Below are positions 10,117 to 20,840 of a DNA stretch of 29,457 bases, one piece after another. This stretch comes from Thamnocephalis sphaerospora (taxonomy: Eukaryota; Zoopagomycota; Zoopagomycetes; Zoopagales; Sigmoideomycetaceae): contig KZ992573.1 of assembly GCA_003614735.1 (NCBI GenBank), forward strand, positions 1 through 29,457. Direction: 5' to 3'. How positions within the stretch are numbered: the stretch's first letter is position 1; each line of letters opens with the position of its first letter. The position numbers and the translations under genes are program-made. The notes under the pieces are model-generated. The model was given only the letters and a program-made list of their open reading frames with translations, was not told the origin of the DNA and searched no databases.

Positions 10117-11525
10117 TCATAGCACGCGCTTGTCCGCTTGGTACCGCTTCATGGCACCGCTTACCGCTAGTCGATCGGCCGCTTCGTTGCCTGGAATGCC
10201 AACATGGGCACGCACATGAGTCTGCAGGCCAGCAAAAGGGCAAGACGGTCGAGATCAGCAGACCGACGGCCGCAGTGCGCCACTATGCCCAGCACCCACG
10301 TACAAAGGTAACCGGTTTCTGACGTGTCATCAGTAGACTGTCCATCCGACGAAACAGATCCTCATTCAGTACTGCCTTGCCGTCCGACTTGCGCCAATTA
10401 CGTTGCTTCCAATTTCGAATCCAAGTACGGGCCGCTGGTAGTACGACCGTCATGAGCTTGATCTGCGGACTTGTGGTCCAAAGCAGAACTCACCGTTTAC
10501 CACGTAAGCACTGTCGGTGCGAATTTCTACAGGGCGAGCATCACCAGCTGTTTCTAGTGCTCGTATCACTGCCTATAGGATGCTTGCATGTGAGCATGAC
10601 CAATAGGTTTATGGTAGCTGGCCATTCCATATGCTCAGATTTACCGTAATCTCTGCCCGCTGGTTTGTCTGCGTTGGTCCAGGCAGCGGTTCGCTAAGAT
10701 TACTACCAGCCATCGACAAGTTAGCTATGATGCTTGACCATGACGGATAATGCATGTTTGCAGCGTACCGTTCATCGTTGGGTCCAAAAAATACGCCAAT
10801 GCCAGCACAAGCACGCGTTGTTCCGTTGTTGATGCCACTTCCGTCCGTGTAGACAATCAGCGGCGCATTCGGATTCTGATTACTGGCCTCTACGACCATC
10901 GGATCGTTTTTCTGCCGCAAAGATCATGCGATCAAATGATGGTTGCATTAGACCATGCCACATGCAACAGAGGCCACAGTGGTCCTGTTGGCCTGTAGCA
11001 AACATCCAGCAACCGCTACTCACCCGTATTTCACTCACTGTCCGCTGTTTGGTATCGATAGGCGGATGGCTGGTGATTTGGCCGCGCGATGGCAGTGTAT
11101 ATGGCTGGTAGCGTTTACGCTCTATCGGACAAGCAGGCAGACAGACATGAGCATGGTCGGTCTGCAGGACAGGCCTGGCCAGCACCCACCTTTACCGGCC
11201 GCTGCAAGGGTTGCGGCCGCGGCTGCCTCTTGCGCAATCGGGTTCCGTGCGGACGCGGTGGACGGTCGGCCCGACACAAAGGCGTGCGCCTCGCTTTGGG
11301 ATTCAAAGCGCTTGAATTCTGGCTTGGGAAAACCGTGCACCTGAGCTTGGCATTCTTTCCTGCCACCACCACCGCCACCGTCCACCCGTCCAGCGTCACA
11401 GGCATGAGAAGGAGCGACGCAATCCAGCGCGTGATCTAGTGCGCTCACCAAGTGCGGAAAATGCCTACTTGTCGACCACGCCGCACCGCATAGTAGCCTA
11501 CGCCGCCCGTCTTCTTCTTGGGCAT
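10117..11525 (-). CDS. Ribonuclease H1 with N-terminal hybrid-binding domain
   Basis: Degrades the RNA strand of RNA-DNA hybrids such as R-loops and primers. Eight exons (-): 11525-11449, 11359-11196, 11121-11024, 10911-10769, 10693-10645, 10572-10494, 10434-10304 and 10221-10117, 281 aa, all junctions in phase. Residues about 10-50 form the viroplasmin/hybrid-binding domain ([16 protein letters not shown], then [10 protein letters not shown]). After an alanine-rich linker, the catalytic domain has all four acidic residues: D136 (Y-T-D-G-S), E175 (N-Q-R-A-E), D197 (R-T-D-S-A-Y) and D263 (G-N-E-A-A-D), plus the H253 flap loop. Fungal RNase H1 usually has this layout. Seven introns in an 846-nt coding sequence and the hybrid-binding domain argue for a host gene rather than a retroelement RNase H. 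Confidence 0.92.
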
Positions 11526-11795
11526 GGCCGATAAAAGCTGCTGCAGCTTTAAGCGCGGAATGGCGACGGTAAGAAACGCAGGCAGTTTCCACCCTGCGAG
11601 ACGTGGCTGGCAGAATCTGCTGTGATGGTTGCGGCCCGCAGGCAAAGAAGAGAAAGGAGAAGGAAAGGTGACCGGCACCAGCACCAGGTGACCTTTCTCT
11701 TCGCCAAGTAGCATGGACGATGCACTGTTTATTACCGCGCAGTGCGATCGGTCCAGGCGTACATGCCCGGAACACGACGCGACAGGCGCAAACGT

Positions 11796-12417
11796 CTAGA
11801 CTTCTTGTGTTGGCGCAGTCACCGTCACCGGCTTGAGCGGCTCCTCGCCAGCAGCAGCGCGCTCCGCTTTTGCATTCGTTTCGTGCTCGCGCAGCCACTC
11901 CTCGTCGTTCCAGACTGGCCGCCGTAGGAGGTGTTGAGGTCGTGTGAGCGCCAATGCCTCTGAGCAGCGCCAGGCACGGGTACCTACTCGCTTTGTTCAT
12001 CTGTTCGCGGCCGCGCATCGGCTTGGACAGATTCACCTTGATGGTGCGGCCAAACATTTCCGAAAGGTGCATGTTGTCGATGGCTGCGCGTGCATCCGCC
12101 GCGTCCATAAAGTCGACAAAGCCAAAGCCGCGGTGTCCTTCGCCTGAGCGCCCGTCACGCTAGCATCAGCAGCTGCGCCGTGCTCATGCGGTCCGCCGCC
12201 CCGCATTCACATACTGCGCTTCGGATCGCTGGGAATGTCCACGTCGTTGATGTCGCCAAACGGCAGAAAGGCCGCATGGAGCATGTCCTTGGTCACCTGG
12301 TCGTCGAGACCGCCTGTAGCAATGTTGCCGCCAGCAGCGTCAGACAGCGCGTCAGTCTCGGGTGTTTGCGCGGCTCTACTCACTGACAAACAAGGTAGAT
12401 CGCTTTCGCTCGGTCAT
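11796..12417 (-). CDS. RRM-only protein related to the RRM of cyclophilin-33 (PPIE)
   Basis: RNA-binding protein of 135 aa from exons 12417-12384, 12313-12215, 12143-11988 and 11914-11796 (-). The first splice rebuilds RNP2 (T-L-F-V-S-G-L) and the third exon carries RNP1 (H-R-G-F-G-F-V-D-F). The wider sequence [30 protein letters not shown] and V-N-L-S-K-P-M-R matches the PPIE/Cyp33 RRM very closely. In animals this RRM is followed by a cyclophilin peptidyl-prolyl isomerase domain. Here the protein instead has the short linker [14 protein letters not shown] and stops after P-T-Q-E-V, with no isomerase domain between here and RNase H1. Cyp33 works in spliceosomes and chromatin; a spliceosomal role is inferred. 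RNase H1 starts 271 bases downstream on the same strand. Confidence 0.9.
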
Positions 12418-12500
12418 TGTGGCGCAAAGGGTAACAAAACAACAAAGAGCGCCGGGCGAGAGGCACGCGAAAGAAGCGGGCAGGCGGCTGTTTGCGCGGC

Positions 12501-12504
12501 AAAA
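12501..12504 (-). terminator. RNA polymerase III terminator of the tRNA gene
   Basis: Four T residues on the minus strand, three bases after the tRNA discriminator base. This is the usual short oligo-T stop of polymerase III. Confidence 0.75.
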
Positions 12505-12507
12505 GAG

Positions 12508-12580
12508 CGAGCATACCAGGACTCGAACCTGGAATCTCCTGATCCGTAGTCAGGCGCCTTATCCATTTGGCCATACGCCC
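12508..12580 (-). tRNA. tRNA-Arg (anticodon ACG), intronless
   Basis: 73 nt on the minus strand. The acceptor stem GGGCGTA pairs with TATGCTC, with G as discriminator. The D arm contains TGGCCAAATGGATAA (A box), the anticodon stem CCTGA/TCAGG encloses loop CTACGGA with anticodon ACG, and the T arm CCAGG-TTCGAGT-CCTGG contains the B box. The 34A would be edited to inosine to read CGN codons. No intron and no encoded CCA, as in eukaryotic nuclear tRNA genes. Confidence 0.95.
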
Positions 12581-12819
12581 CGCACATTTGAACAGCGAAT
12601 ACGAAAACTGATTGCCACACATACTATAAACTAATCACGTGACTAATAGACGCCAGCGGAACACTTGCCAGCAATCGGACAAACTCTCAGTCAAGCTAAG
12701 CGTTTTGGCCTAATTGGCTCGTAAGATATGTCAAGCTGAAGACGTACAAAAGACCCACACATCGCCTTTATATCGTTCATAGGTTGGCATGTATTGTGGC
12801 TCTAGTGATGAGCCTTTGC

Positions 12820-14301
12820 TTACTCCACAAACCGCCAGATGCGCACAATGCCGTCGTCACCGGCCGTGGCCAACAGGTGCCCGTGTTCAGCCAGTGGGCA
12901 CCAGATGGCTGCGTTGACATCGGCAGTACCGTGCGCATCGCTTTGTGTGCAGCTTAGATCGAGAGAGACGGTTTCCTCGGAGGGATCGTCGGTTACTTGC
13001 TGTGGACGGGATATCGCATCGTGTTCGTTAGCATGTGCATATCCTCTCAAAAGCACTGTACTCGTGTACTTGCCAGCATTTTGAAGATGCGAACGCTGTT
13101 GTCAGCCGAGGCGGAAGCAATGTAGCCGTGCACCTTGGACCATGACACCGAATAGATGCAGCGTTCGTGCTGCCCAGACGCGGTATCAACGCACTTCCAC
13201 ATAGGCTCACGTCGCTGCGGCACAAAGACAGAGGCTGTGCGCGCCATGGTTGCACTCAGCATATGGACACGCCATCAGGCTGTCACCGCATTCACGTACA
13301 CTGTTCGCTCGCGGATGGTGCTTCGCGACGCCAAATCTTGAGCGTCTTGTCATCACTGCCAGACACAATGTGCGTGCCATCTCGATCAAAATCAACGGCC
13401 CACACGGTCGACTGGTGGCCAGTAAGGATACTTGCGCAGAACCAGTCGTCGTCATCCTCACGCCACACACGGATCGTGTCATCGTAGCTGGCTGAGATGA
13501 GCAGCTAGTCAGACAGTACATGTCAGCCAAATGTCTACACACTTGCGCTATCCTACACAGCATACCTCCTCTTTGGGATGCCACGCAACCATTTTGACAT
13601 CCTGAGTATGCTCTTGCAGTACACTGAGGCACTCAAAGTCCTCGCCATCCTGTCCAACTGCGTAGCGCACATGTGTGAGTTTGCATGTCTGCGCCATCTA
13701 GCGACAAGCTATGACGTACCTTCCCAGATCCAGACGCTTTTATCACGGCTGCAGGTGGCTAGAAGCGCGCCATCCGATGACCAGGCAACGCTCTTGACCT
13801 CGTTCTCATGGCCTTCCAGCGTCGCTGTGCATTCATAGTCTACGACATGGGCGTTAGCATCGCTGTCGATTGTGGCTGCCGGCCCGGCCACGCTCGCCTG
13901 CCTGCCTACCGCCATTCTCCTCTTCCTGTTCCCAGATTCCAGTCGAGGCGTCAAAGCTTGCTGTAGCGATCGCACGGGCAGACGGCGAGTAGGCGACACT
14001 GCGTACGGTTCGCTCGTGCGCACCGTCAAGTATATGCACACATTGCCAGTCCTGCAACGGCGCGGTCTCTTCGCCCGTCGCTGCAGGCTGGGAATTGCGT
14101 GGCGCCCAGACGCGCACCGTCTTGTCACCACTGCAGCTGGCCAGCTCTAGCCGCTTTGGGTTCCAGCTTACCAGCCAGACACGGTCAGCATGGCCTGCAG
14201 GCGCGCAACGTTAGAGCAGACGGCCAGCGGAACACTCGCTGCTGTGTATGCTCTCTAGTCTGCCTACCCTTGAGCTCGGCGAGCAGTTCAAGCGTTGGCA
14301 T
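12820..14301 (-). CDS. CIA1: Cytosolic iron-sulfur protein assembly WD40 protein CIA1 (CIAO1)
   Basis: Targeting factor of the cytosolic Fe-S assembly machinery that, with MMS19 and Cia2, hands Fe-S clusters to nuclear and cytosolic apoproteins. Exons (-): 14301-14268, 14194-13910, 13839-13720, 13657-13566, 13504-13300, 13234-13074 and 12999-12820, 358 aa, all in phase. It forms a seven-bladed propeller. Recognisable blades include [21 protein letters not shown] with [23 protein letters not shown] with [16 protein letters not shown], and the last blade [10 protein letters not shown]. Intron 6 is a GC-AG intron (CTG|GCAAGT...CATGCTAAC...CCACAG). The C-terminal part carries an acidic insert between blades 6 and 7. 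Divergent from the cyclin gene. Confidence 0.93.
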
Positions 14302-14564
14302 GACGGATGGACGGCGAAGGCGAGTGCTATGGGAGCAGTTGTGAAGAGAGGCGCGATTAATCTGATAGTGTGATGTGCGCGACTTTGGCTGCACCACCGC
14401 TAATCTCACTGTGTCTACAGGCTGCTCACCGCGTTGGCCGTGTGGGACGCGCCTGTTTGCTCTTCCAGCTTACATTCACCCCCACGATCCACCGTCTTTT
14501 CTGTACTATTGCCAACCGCAAGACTGAGTGCGTGCGGTTGCTGCATTGCCACGCAACTACTGCA
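14302..14564. promoter_or_regulatory. Shared 263-bp intergenic region between CIA1 and the cyclin gene
   Basis: The two start codons face away from each other across 263 bases, so this stretch must hold both promoters. It is pyrimidine-rich on the cyclin side. No specific operator was recognised. Confidence 0.5.
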
Positions 14565-16001
14565 ATGAATCCTACGCCTACCGAGCCGCTTGTTCCGCCG
14601 CCGCCCTCAGTGGCGGTGCCAGCAGGTAGCAAGCCGTACCCAGGCGCGCTTCCACCCATGGACTATCTGCTGCTGTGTGGAGATCTGCTTGACCTGTACG
14701 GCCCTGGCGTATATGAGGCGTGAATGTACCTTGTTTTGCTGACACGCTGCTCTGGCCGTGCAGTCCGCGCATAACGACTGCCGTAGCTCAGATTTACATG
14801 CACCGGTGCAACCGCCACCTGGCCCGTGAGGCAGAAAGGCACGGCACTGCCGGTAGATCTACCACGGATTTGGATGTTTATGTAAGGATGTTGCGGATGT
14901 GCGGTGTACGACTGCGACGACTGACGGATGGGTGTGCTATTGCTACTGGCATCGGCGCAGTTGATGACTTCAGCATGCTTGCATTTGGCATGCAAGTCAA
15001 CCGAGACACTGCGCAAGGTGCGCGACATGGTGAATGTCGGCAATCTGTAGGTGATGCGCGTCTGCGTGCGAGTGGACAAATGTGCTGACAATGATGCTTG
15101 CACGACTGGCGTTTCGGATGGCACTGCAACGGCCAGGGTCCTTCACGCAAAGCAGCCATACTTGAATCTTGATGACGTGGGTGGCCTAGTTGCGCGGTGG
15201 ACCATTGAACTCAGCGCTAATCAGGACGTTGATTTGGTTTATTCTAGCGGTATCAACGTCTGCGAGACTCGCTGGTAACGGCCGAACTGATGGTGCTGCG
15301 GATACTGCGGTTTGATGTCAACGCTCAGCCGCCGCATGTCTGGGTGGCTCGTATTATTCGGCGCACGCTGGAGCCGGAGCGGTACGCGGATATTTACGAT
15401 GATGATGGCGACACGCTGAGCGATGATGGCGAGGAGGGTGCAGTGCGTGCTAGTGATACGCGGACCGATACCAATGGTAGGCTGTGCGGTGACGGACATG
15501 TGCTGGCGGGTGTTTAGCAGGTTTGCTCACTCATTCTGCGCCAATACCACACAACGCAATAGCGTCTGTATCACATCCGATGGCGCGCACATTTGCACAG
15601 CTTGCCTGGGTGCACGCCAACGACAGGTATATGGCATGGCTGTAACGCATGCGTATGACACCGCTGATGCCTGCGCTCGCCCACATAGCATGCGGTCAGA
15701 GAAACTGGCGTTAGACTATGCACCGCGCGTGCTTGCCCTTGCTAGCGTGTATATGGCATCGCATGCCCTCGATATCCCGCTTCCGCAGCCATTTGAAACG
15801 GTGAGTTGACACAATATGCCCTTTAGATATTTGCAGCTGACACATGCAATGTGCATAGTGGTGCACACTCTGGGGAGAGCCAAATGCAGGGCAAATCAAA
15901 GGTGAGTGCGCACGGCCGGGACGTATTGGCGGTCACTGAGCTTATTCTTGCAAAATGGGCTGCATTCAGCGGCTGTGCTAGATTTAGCGGCCATCTATTG
16001 A
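14565..16001 (+). CDS. Cyclin Q / cyclin L-like cyclin (transcription-type cyclin)
   Basis: Regulatory subunit for a cyclin-dependent kinase. Nine exons: 14565-14719, 14764-14881, 14961-15046, 15137-15176, 15248-15476, 15563-15626, 15689-15800, 15859-15901 and 15970-16001, 292 aa, all in phase. The first cyclin fold includes A-V-A-Q-I-Y-M-H-R, A-C-L-H-L-A-C-K-S-T-E-T and R-K-V-R-D-M-V-N-V; then Y-Q-R-L-R-D-S-L-V-T-A-E-L-M-V-L-R-I-L-R-F-D-V, closely resembling the cyclin Q (FAM58) and cyclin L block. The second fold has L-A-W-V-H-A-N-D-S, Y-A-P-R-V-L-A-L-A-S-V-Y-M-A-S and I-P-L-P. A helix I-K-A-A-V-L-D-L-A ends the protein. An acidic insert (D-I-Y-D-D-D-G-D, then D-D-G-E-E-G) separates the folds. 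No RS domain follows, so cyclin Q (CDK10 partner in animals) fits better than cyclin L; which one is not settled. Confidence 0.85.
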
Positions 16002-16325
16002 AGCGTGCGGATGCGCGCCACGCTTGTTAGTCTAGCGCATTTGCGCTCTACACACGTGTGCGATCATCGCTCAACAGTAGCATTTATATGTAAAGCACTT
16101 GGATATCCGCATCACTGTCGTATACAGTGCTTGTTTTGTCTTTTAGTTGGCCGCAAATCCTTTAAAGTAGTGGCTCAAGCAACGCAGCAAGTCGCGGTGG
16201 ATTGAGCTGTCAAAGGATATGGCGCAGTATGTAAAAGTGATTTATTATGAGCAAGTATAGAGTACACTGACTGTTTGACGGGCTGCATGGCAACTGTTAT
16301 GCAGTGCTCAGCAAGCACATGGCTT
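16002..16325. other. Convergent 3' intergenic region
   Basis: About 320 bases between the cyclin stop and the stop of pseudokinase copy 1. No gene seen. The last 100 bases resemble the 3' flank of the other pseudokinase copies only weakly. Confidence 0.4.
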
Positions 16326-17713
16326 TCACGGTATCTTGTACCGCGTAGACCTGTCTTCAGTCTGCTCTCTTGGAGCTGGCTCGACCAGCCAACTGGGTGT
16401 TCCAACGATGGGCAGCATTGACTTTAGATAACCCCATAGCCCCCAGAATGAGCTTTCCACTAGCGTGTTTCTGAAAAAGCGGAGACTATCATCGATGGCG
16501 ATTCTGTTTGCGTTAGATCGGTGTTCTGGCTTAGGCTTCAGGAGACTCTCCATTTCGTAAAGCAGTGCTCCGCTCCTTGCCTGGATCGGCAGATATGAGT
16601 TTTTGCCGGTTTTCGCCACCTGTTCCATTGTCTGCTGCAACTCCTCTGCAGACACCGGGAGCATTGCACCATGGCTTTTGGAGTATGCAAAGCCGTAGGG
16701 CGGATGGCCGTTTGTCATGAAATACAGTGTTGCGCCAAACATCCATGCATCACGCGAGCGTTGATCTGCTTTTGACCCAACGTAGTCCTCCGGCGGAGCA
16801 TAGCCTTTTGGTTTGATGATTGACGCCTGAGGAAAGCTTTCTCGCACTTGCGATCCTTCAAAGCCTGTAAGGACCAGGTCAACGCCGCTTTCTTCCTTGT
16901 TGGACTGGAAATAGACGTCTATGCCATGAAAAAGCGCAGCTTGTGAGACTATGTAAAACCTGCGCGGCATAGGACCTGCACCTACTGTCTGGCGTGATGT
17001 TGCCGTGAATAAAACCGGATTTGTGCACAAAGGAAAGCGCTGTATGCCGGATGCGTGAGCGCTGGCTTATGACAGCAAGTCATCAAAATCATATAGCGGC
17101 ACTTGCCAGAGGATAGATCGGTGGCAACTCTGGACACAGCGGCATCCTTTGAATGCTCCAGCGTCATGGACATGTACTCTCGCAGACTATATCCCTTGAT
17201 CACCTCCAGCACCAAGCAGTGATAACCGTTTGCTGTCTGGAATGTGCTCAGTACTTTCGGAACTCGTACAGGCTCAAAGGACGGGATGGTTTGTCTGAGT
17301 GTCTGGTTGGCGGGTCAGCATGATTGCGCGCATGCTTTGCGCGCTAGCTCTGTGCTTACCTTGAGCGCTGCAACCTCGTTGTTGTGCTGATTCACGTGTG
17401 GTGTGCATTTGAGCAAACCGTTCATATTGCTGTAGTCCACAACGGCAGTGCGCATTCCACTACCCTCTTCCGGGTGCCATTTTACGATGTAGATGCCGGG
17501 TTGGTTGGGCCAGTCGGCATCGGTGGTGGACTGCGTCGAATTTGCAAATATCGAATCATAGCTCGGCGGCATGTCTGGCCGAGCGGAAACCTGGTGTGGC
17601 GCGTTACCACTAGGCAGTGTGCCGGGCTGTGTCGGGCGCGCACAGGCCAGATAGCCGCTTAGAAACACGGCGGCGACGATAATAAAATGTGAGTGAATAG
17701 GAAAAGCGCACAT
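16326..17713 (-). CDS. Secreted pseudokinase-like protein, copy 1
   Basis: 398 aa from exons 17713-17360, 17302-17107, 17039-16986 and 16918-16326. A hydrophobic signal peptide (to about A25, V-A-A-V-F-L-S-G-Y-L-A-C-A) precedes a short linker with P-P-S-Y-D-S and a protein-kinase fold: beta-3 lysine K102 in L-L-K-C, alpha-C glutamate E113 in N-N-E-V, hinge L-E-V-I-K-G-Y-S, catalytic-loop H-G-N instead of HRD, G-F-E instead of DFG, and a well-kept alpha-F region R-D-A-W-M-F-G-A-T-L-Y-F. Loss of the catalytic and metal-binding aspartates predicts no phosphotransfer (inference). Intron 2 starts with GC (G|GCAAGT), unlike the other copies, and exon 4 is 3 nt longer. It is the most diverged copy. 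The glycine-rich ATP loop is not recognisable. Confidence 0.8.
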
Positions 17714-19071
17714 GGTGAATGATTAGTGGTGCCAAGTGTGGTTCTGCTTGTATTGGAAGTAGGGCAGTGGCAGATGTGGGAAGACTCTAAGCTATATGGC
17801 GATGTAAAGTGCGACGGTGCTGTTCAGGCTGAAAGGCTTGGCAGGCGGGGTGCGCTTTGTGGGCGTGGTTGCTCGCCAATGCTTGGTTGCAAATCTTTTA
17901 CGCAAATGGCCAGGCTTCAGCCTCGCAAGGCCCAAGAATAACAAGTGCCACGCCGTATACGGGTGGCCACGAGGTGCAAACAACGTACAAGGCAGTTCCG
18001 TGGCTCTGTTTGGTTTTACTACTTGCGTGGCCATAACCCACGGGGTGCATACAGTGCACACACCATGCAATCATTATCAAAGCGTGGTTGTGCTACTGAT
18101 AAAGGAAAGAGTCATGTGTATGGGGTAGAGTGATGTGTCGACGTTTTAGGCGCTATGGCCACCAAGGACCAGACCATATTTCACCGATGCCATCCTGTAC
18201 TCGGCTTCTCACCACGTTCAACGCACCGCTCGCCATCACATCTTTTCATTTAACAGCTCCTTGCGTGTTGCATCTCGTTGCTCAGCATCGCTGCTGCTGT
18301 CGCGCTCGCGGGGGGTTGTGTTTGCCAACTCGTCTGTCGATGCGGTGTTGCAAACCTGCGCCAAGGGGGTCGGTACTTGTGCAGAAAGGGCTGAGTAGCC
18401 TCAACAAAGTCGCAATAGGGCTGCTGGTATAGACATGGGCTGCATGCTGTAGACAGTCTGTTGAGCTAGATGCGCTGCGTTGGAGAGAGCGCGAGAGCGC
18501 GGCACAAAAGAATATGCGAGGAAAGGCTTGTGTTTATTCTGTTGGCGCGCGGTGACAAGGCTTTTATAGCTATGCTGCTGTGCGTGCGTACTAATGGTGG
18601 AGGTAAAAGAGTGGCTGGGCTAACATATGTGGTCAAGGCGGCAGAGAGCGGCCGATCCAATGACTGGCGGCGACAACAGCGTGCTTAATCACAAAGCAGG
18701 CCTGCCAGTGTCGACGGCAAGCACGCTGATGTGGGCAATGCCAGGAATGAAGGTGGCTAGGGTGAGCGCCGCGCTGTTCAACTCGCAGATCGCGGATGTG
18801 GCATGACGCACTGATGCACATCAGACGTATGGTACGCAACGCGTGGCGGTTCAACCCGGTATCGCCTGAAAAGTGTATTTGCAAATGCATTTCGTTTATA
18901 TATTGTATTATTCAATAGCGTGACTCTCACAAGCAAATAGAACCGTAAGATTGTATGCAAAGAGTGGTAGCGGGGGTGATTGATCCGACGGCATACAGCG
19001 GCAAAGAAGCATTACGCTGCGCGACTAACCATATCGTAGCCACCAAGCGGTGCGCAGCAAGCATTCGATGT
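17714..19071. other. Spacer between pseudokinase copies 1 and 2
   Basis: The first 380 bases (read on -) are the shared upstream module of copy 1. Near 18831-18900 (-) lies a block like TATAAACGAAATG...GGGTTGAACCGCCACGC that also occurs (on +) near 20850-20934, 23155-23237 and 25507-25592. Bases about 18960-19071 are the 3' flank of copy 2, resembling those of copies 3 and 5. Between 18130 and 18800 only unconvincing short frames occur. Confidence 0.6.
17790..18095 (-). promoter_or_regulatory. Shared 5' module of the pseudokinase family, copy 1
   Basis: Read on the minus strand it contains CCAAACAGAGCCACGG, then CTCGTGGCCACCCGTATAC and later GCACTTTACATCGCCATA, all repeated with small changes upstream of the other four genes at about the same distance from the ATG. 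On this copy the module is also an open frame (A-P-R-G-H-P-Y-T-A-W). Confidence 0.65.
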
Positions 19072-20460
19072 TTACAGAGGCTTGTACCGTGTAGACGTGT
19101 CTTCAACATGCTCTCTTGGGGGCGGCTCGACCAGCCAGCTAGGTGTCCCAACGATGGGCAGTCTCGACTTTAACAAGCCCCATCGCTGCCAGAGGTTATT
19201 ATTCTTTGGCATGCTTGCAAACGTTTTAAAATGCTCGCTAAAGGCGATATCGTCGGCTCCAGCGCGGCCATTAGGGATGGACACCAGAAGACTTTTTATC
19301 GCGTAAAGCAGAGCTTTGCTCCTGGTTTTGACCGGCAGATATGAGTTTTTGCCGGTTTCCGCCACCTGTTCCATCGTTTGCTGCAGCTCTTCTGCAGGCA
19401 CCGGAAGCATTGCTTTGTGTCTTTTGGAGTATGCAAAGCCGTAGGGTGGATGGCCGTTCGTCATAAAGTATAGTGTTGCACCAAACATCCATGCATCACG
19501 CGCGTACTGAAACGCGTCTGACTCGACGAAATCCTCCGGTGGACTGTAGCCTTCTGGTTTGATTATCGATGCCTGCGGGAATTCCGAAAAGGGGTGTGAT
19601 CCTTCAAAGCCCGTTAGGATCAGCTTGAATGCACCTTTGCTGTTTAGCTGAAGATAGACGGCTGCGTTATTGGTAGATGCGTTGCGTCAGTTTACATAGA
19701 TGATTGCGCGAGAGCATGATGACGGTACATACTGTCTGGCGTGATGTTGCCGTGAACGAAACCATTTGCGTACATTGTGAAGAACGCTACACATTGATGG
19801 CGTAAGCACTAGTTTGCGGTTGCAAGTCATCAGAGCCGGTTAACGCTGCTTACCAAAAGATAGATAACGTGTTATTTTGGTGATGGTTACATCTCTTTGA
19901 TGCTTTGGTAGCATGGTCCTATACTCTCGCAGACTACATCCATCAATCATCTCCAGAATCAAGCAGCGATAGCCGTTGCTGGTCTGGAACGTATCCAGTA
20001 TTTTTGGGAATGCCAATGAATCGGGGAGCGAGGTGAGTCCTCCAAGTGACTAATTGGCGAGTCAGCACGATTGCGCGCATGTTTTGCGCGCTAGCTCTGA
20101 ACCTACACTGAGCGCTGTAACCTCGTTGTTGTGCTGATTCACGTGTGGTGTGCACTTGAGCAGGCCATTCGTGCTACTATAGTCCACAACGGCAGTGCGC
20201 ATTCCATTGCTCTGCTCAGGATGCCATTTTACGACATAGAGGCCAGGTCGGCTGGGCCATTCCGTATCGCTGACTGACTGCGCTGGATTTGCAAACAACG
20301 TATCGTAGCTTGGCAGCATGCCTGGCTGAGCGGGAATCTGGTGCGACGCGCTACCGCTAGGTGACATGTCAGGCTGTGTCAGGTCCGCATAGGACAAATC
20401 GCTGCTCAGCAACGCGGCGGCGGCTATAACCAACAGCGTGCGAATAGAAAAGGCGTGCAT
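19072..20460 (-). CDS. Secreted pseudokinase-like protein, copy 2
   Basis: 397 aa from exons 20460-20107, 20049-19854, 19786-19733 and 19661-19072. Signal peptide MHAFSIRTLLVIAAAALLSS. The N-lobe keeps K102 (L-L-K-C) and E113 (N-N-E-V); the hinge reads L-E-M-I-D-G-C-S, giving one extra cysteine. The catalytic loop is V-H-G-N-I-T-P-D and the DFG position reads L-T-G-F-E-G-S. The P-P-E-D-F block stands where APE normally is, followed by the conserved R-D-A-W-M-F-G-A-T-L-Y-F and G-H-P-P-Y-G-F. The C-terminal tail I-V-G-T-P-S-W-L-V-E-P-P-P-R-E-H is shared by the family. The linker has L-P-S-Y-D instead of P-P-S-Y. Transcribed away from copy 3 across a 1.1-kb divergent region. Confidence 0.85.
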
Positions 20461-20539
20461 GGCGAATGGTTAGCGATGCCAAGTGTAGTGCTGCTTGTAT
20501 TGGAGACAAGGTGAAAATGGAGATGTAAGGGCTGTAAAC

Positions 20540-20840
20540 TTTATGACACACAAAATGTGGCAAAGTTTAAGCTGAAAGGCATGGCGAGTGGATGTGCTTG
20601 TAGGCGCAGCTGCTTGCCAATATTTGGCTGCAGATTCTTTTACACAAACGACCGGGTTCCAGCCTTGCAAGACACAAGAATAACGAGTGACACGCTGTAT
20701 ATAGGTGGCCACGAGGCGCAAGCAACATACAAGGCAGCGCCGCAGCTTTATTTGGCGTCTGTGGTCTGTGTGGTTGATACCCCGCAAGGCCCATCCAGCA
20801 CACGTGCCATGCGGTTTTCGATTATTGGTTTATTTGCTCG
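20540..20840 (-). promoter_or_regulatory. Shared 5' module of the pseudokinase family, copy 2
   Basis: Read on minus: GGCACGTGTGCTGGATGGGC, then GCCAAATAAAGCTGCGG, GCGCCTCGTGGCCACC and GCAAGGCTGGAACCCGG, each closely matched upstream of copies 1, 3, 4 and 5. Confidence 0.65.

Noticed and set aside
10117-10920. RNase H domain as a retrotransposon remnant
   Set aside because: It joins in frame to a hybrid-binding domain through seven introns and keeps all active-site residues, so it is a host RNase H1 gene.
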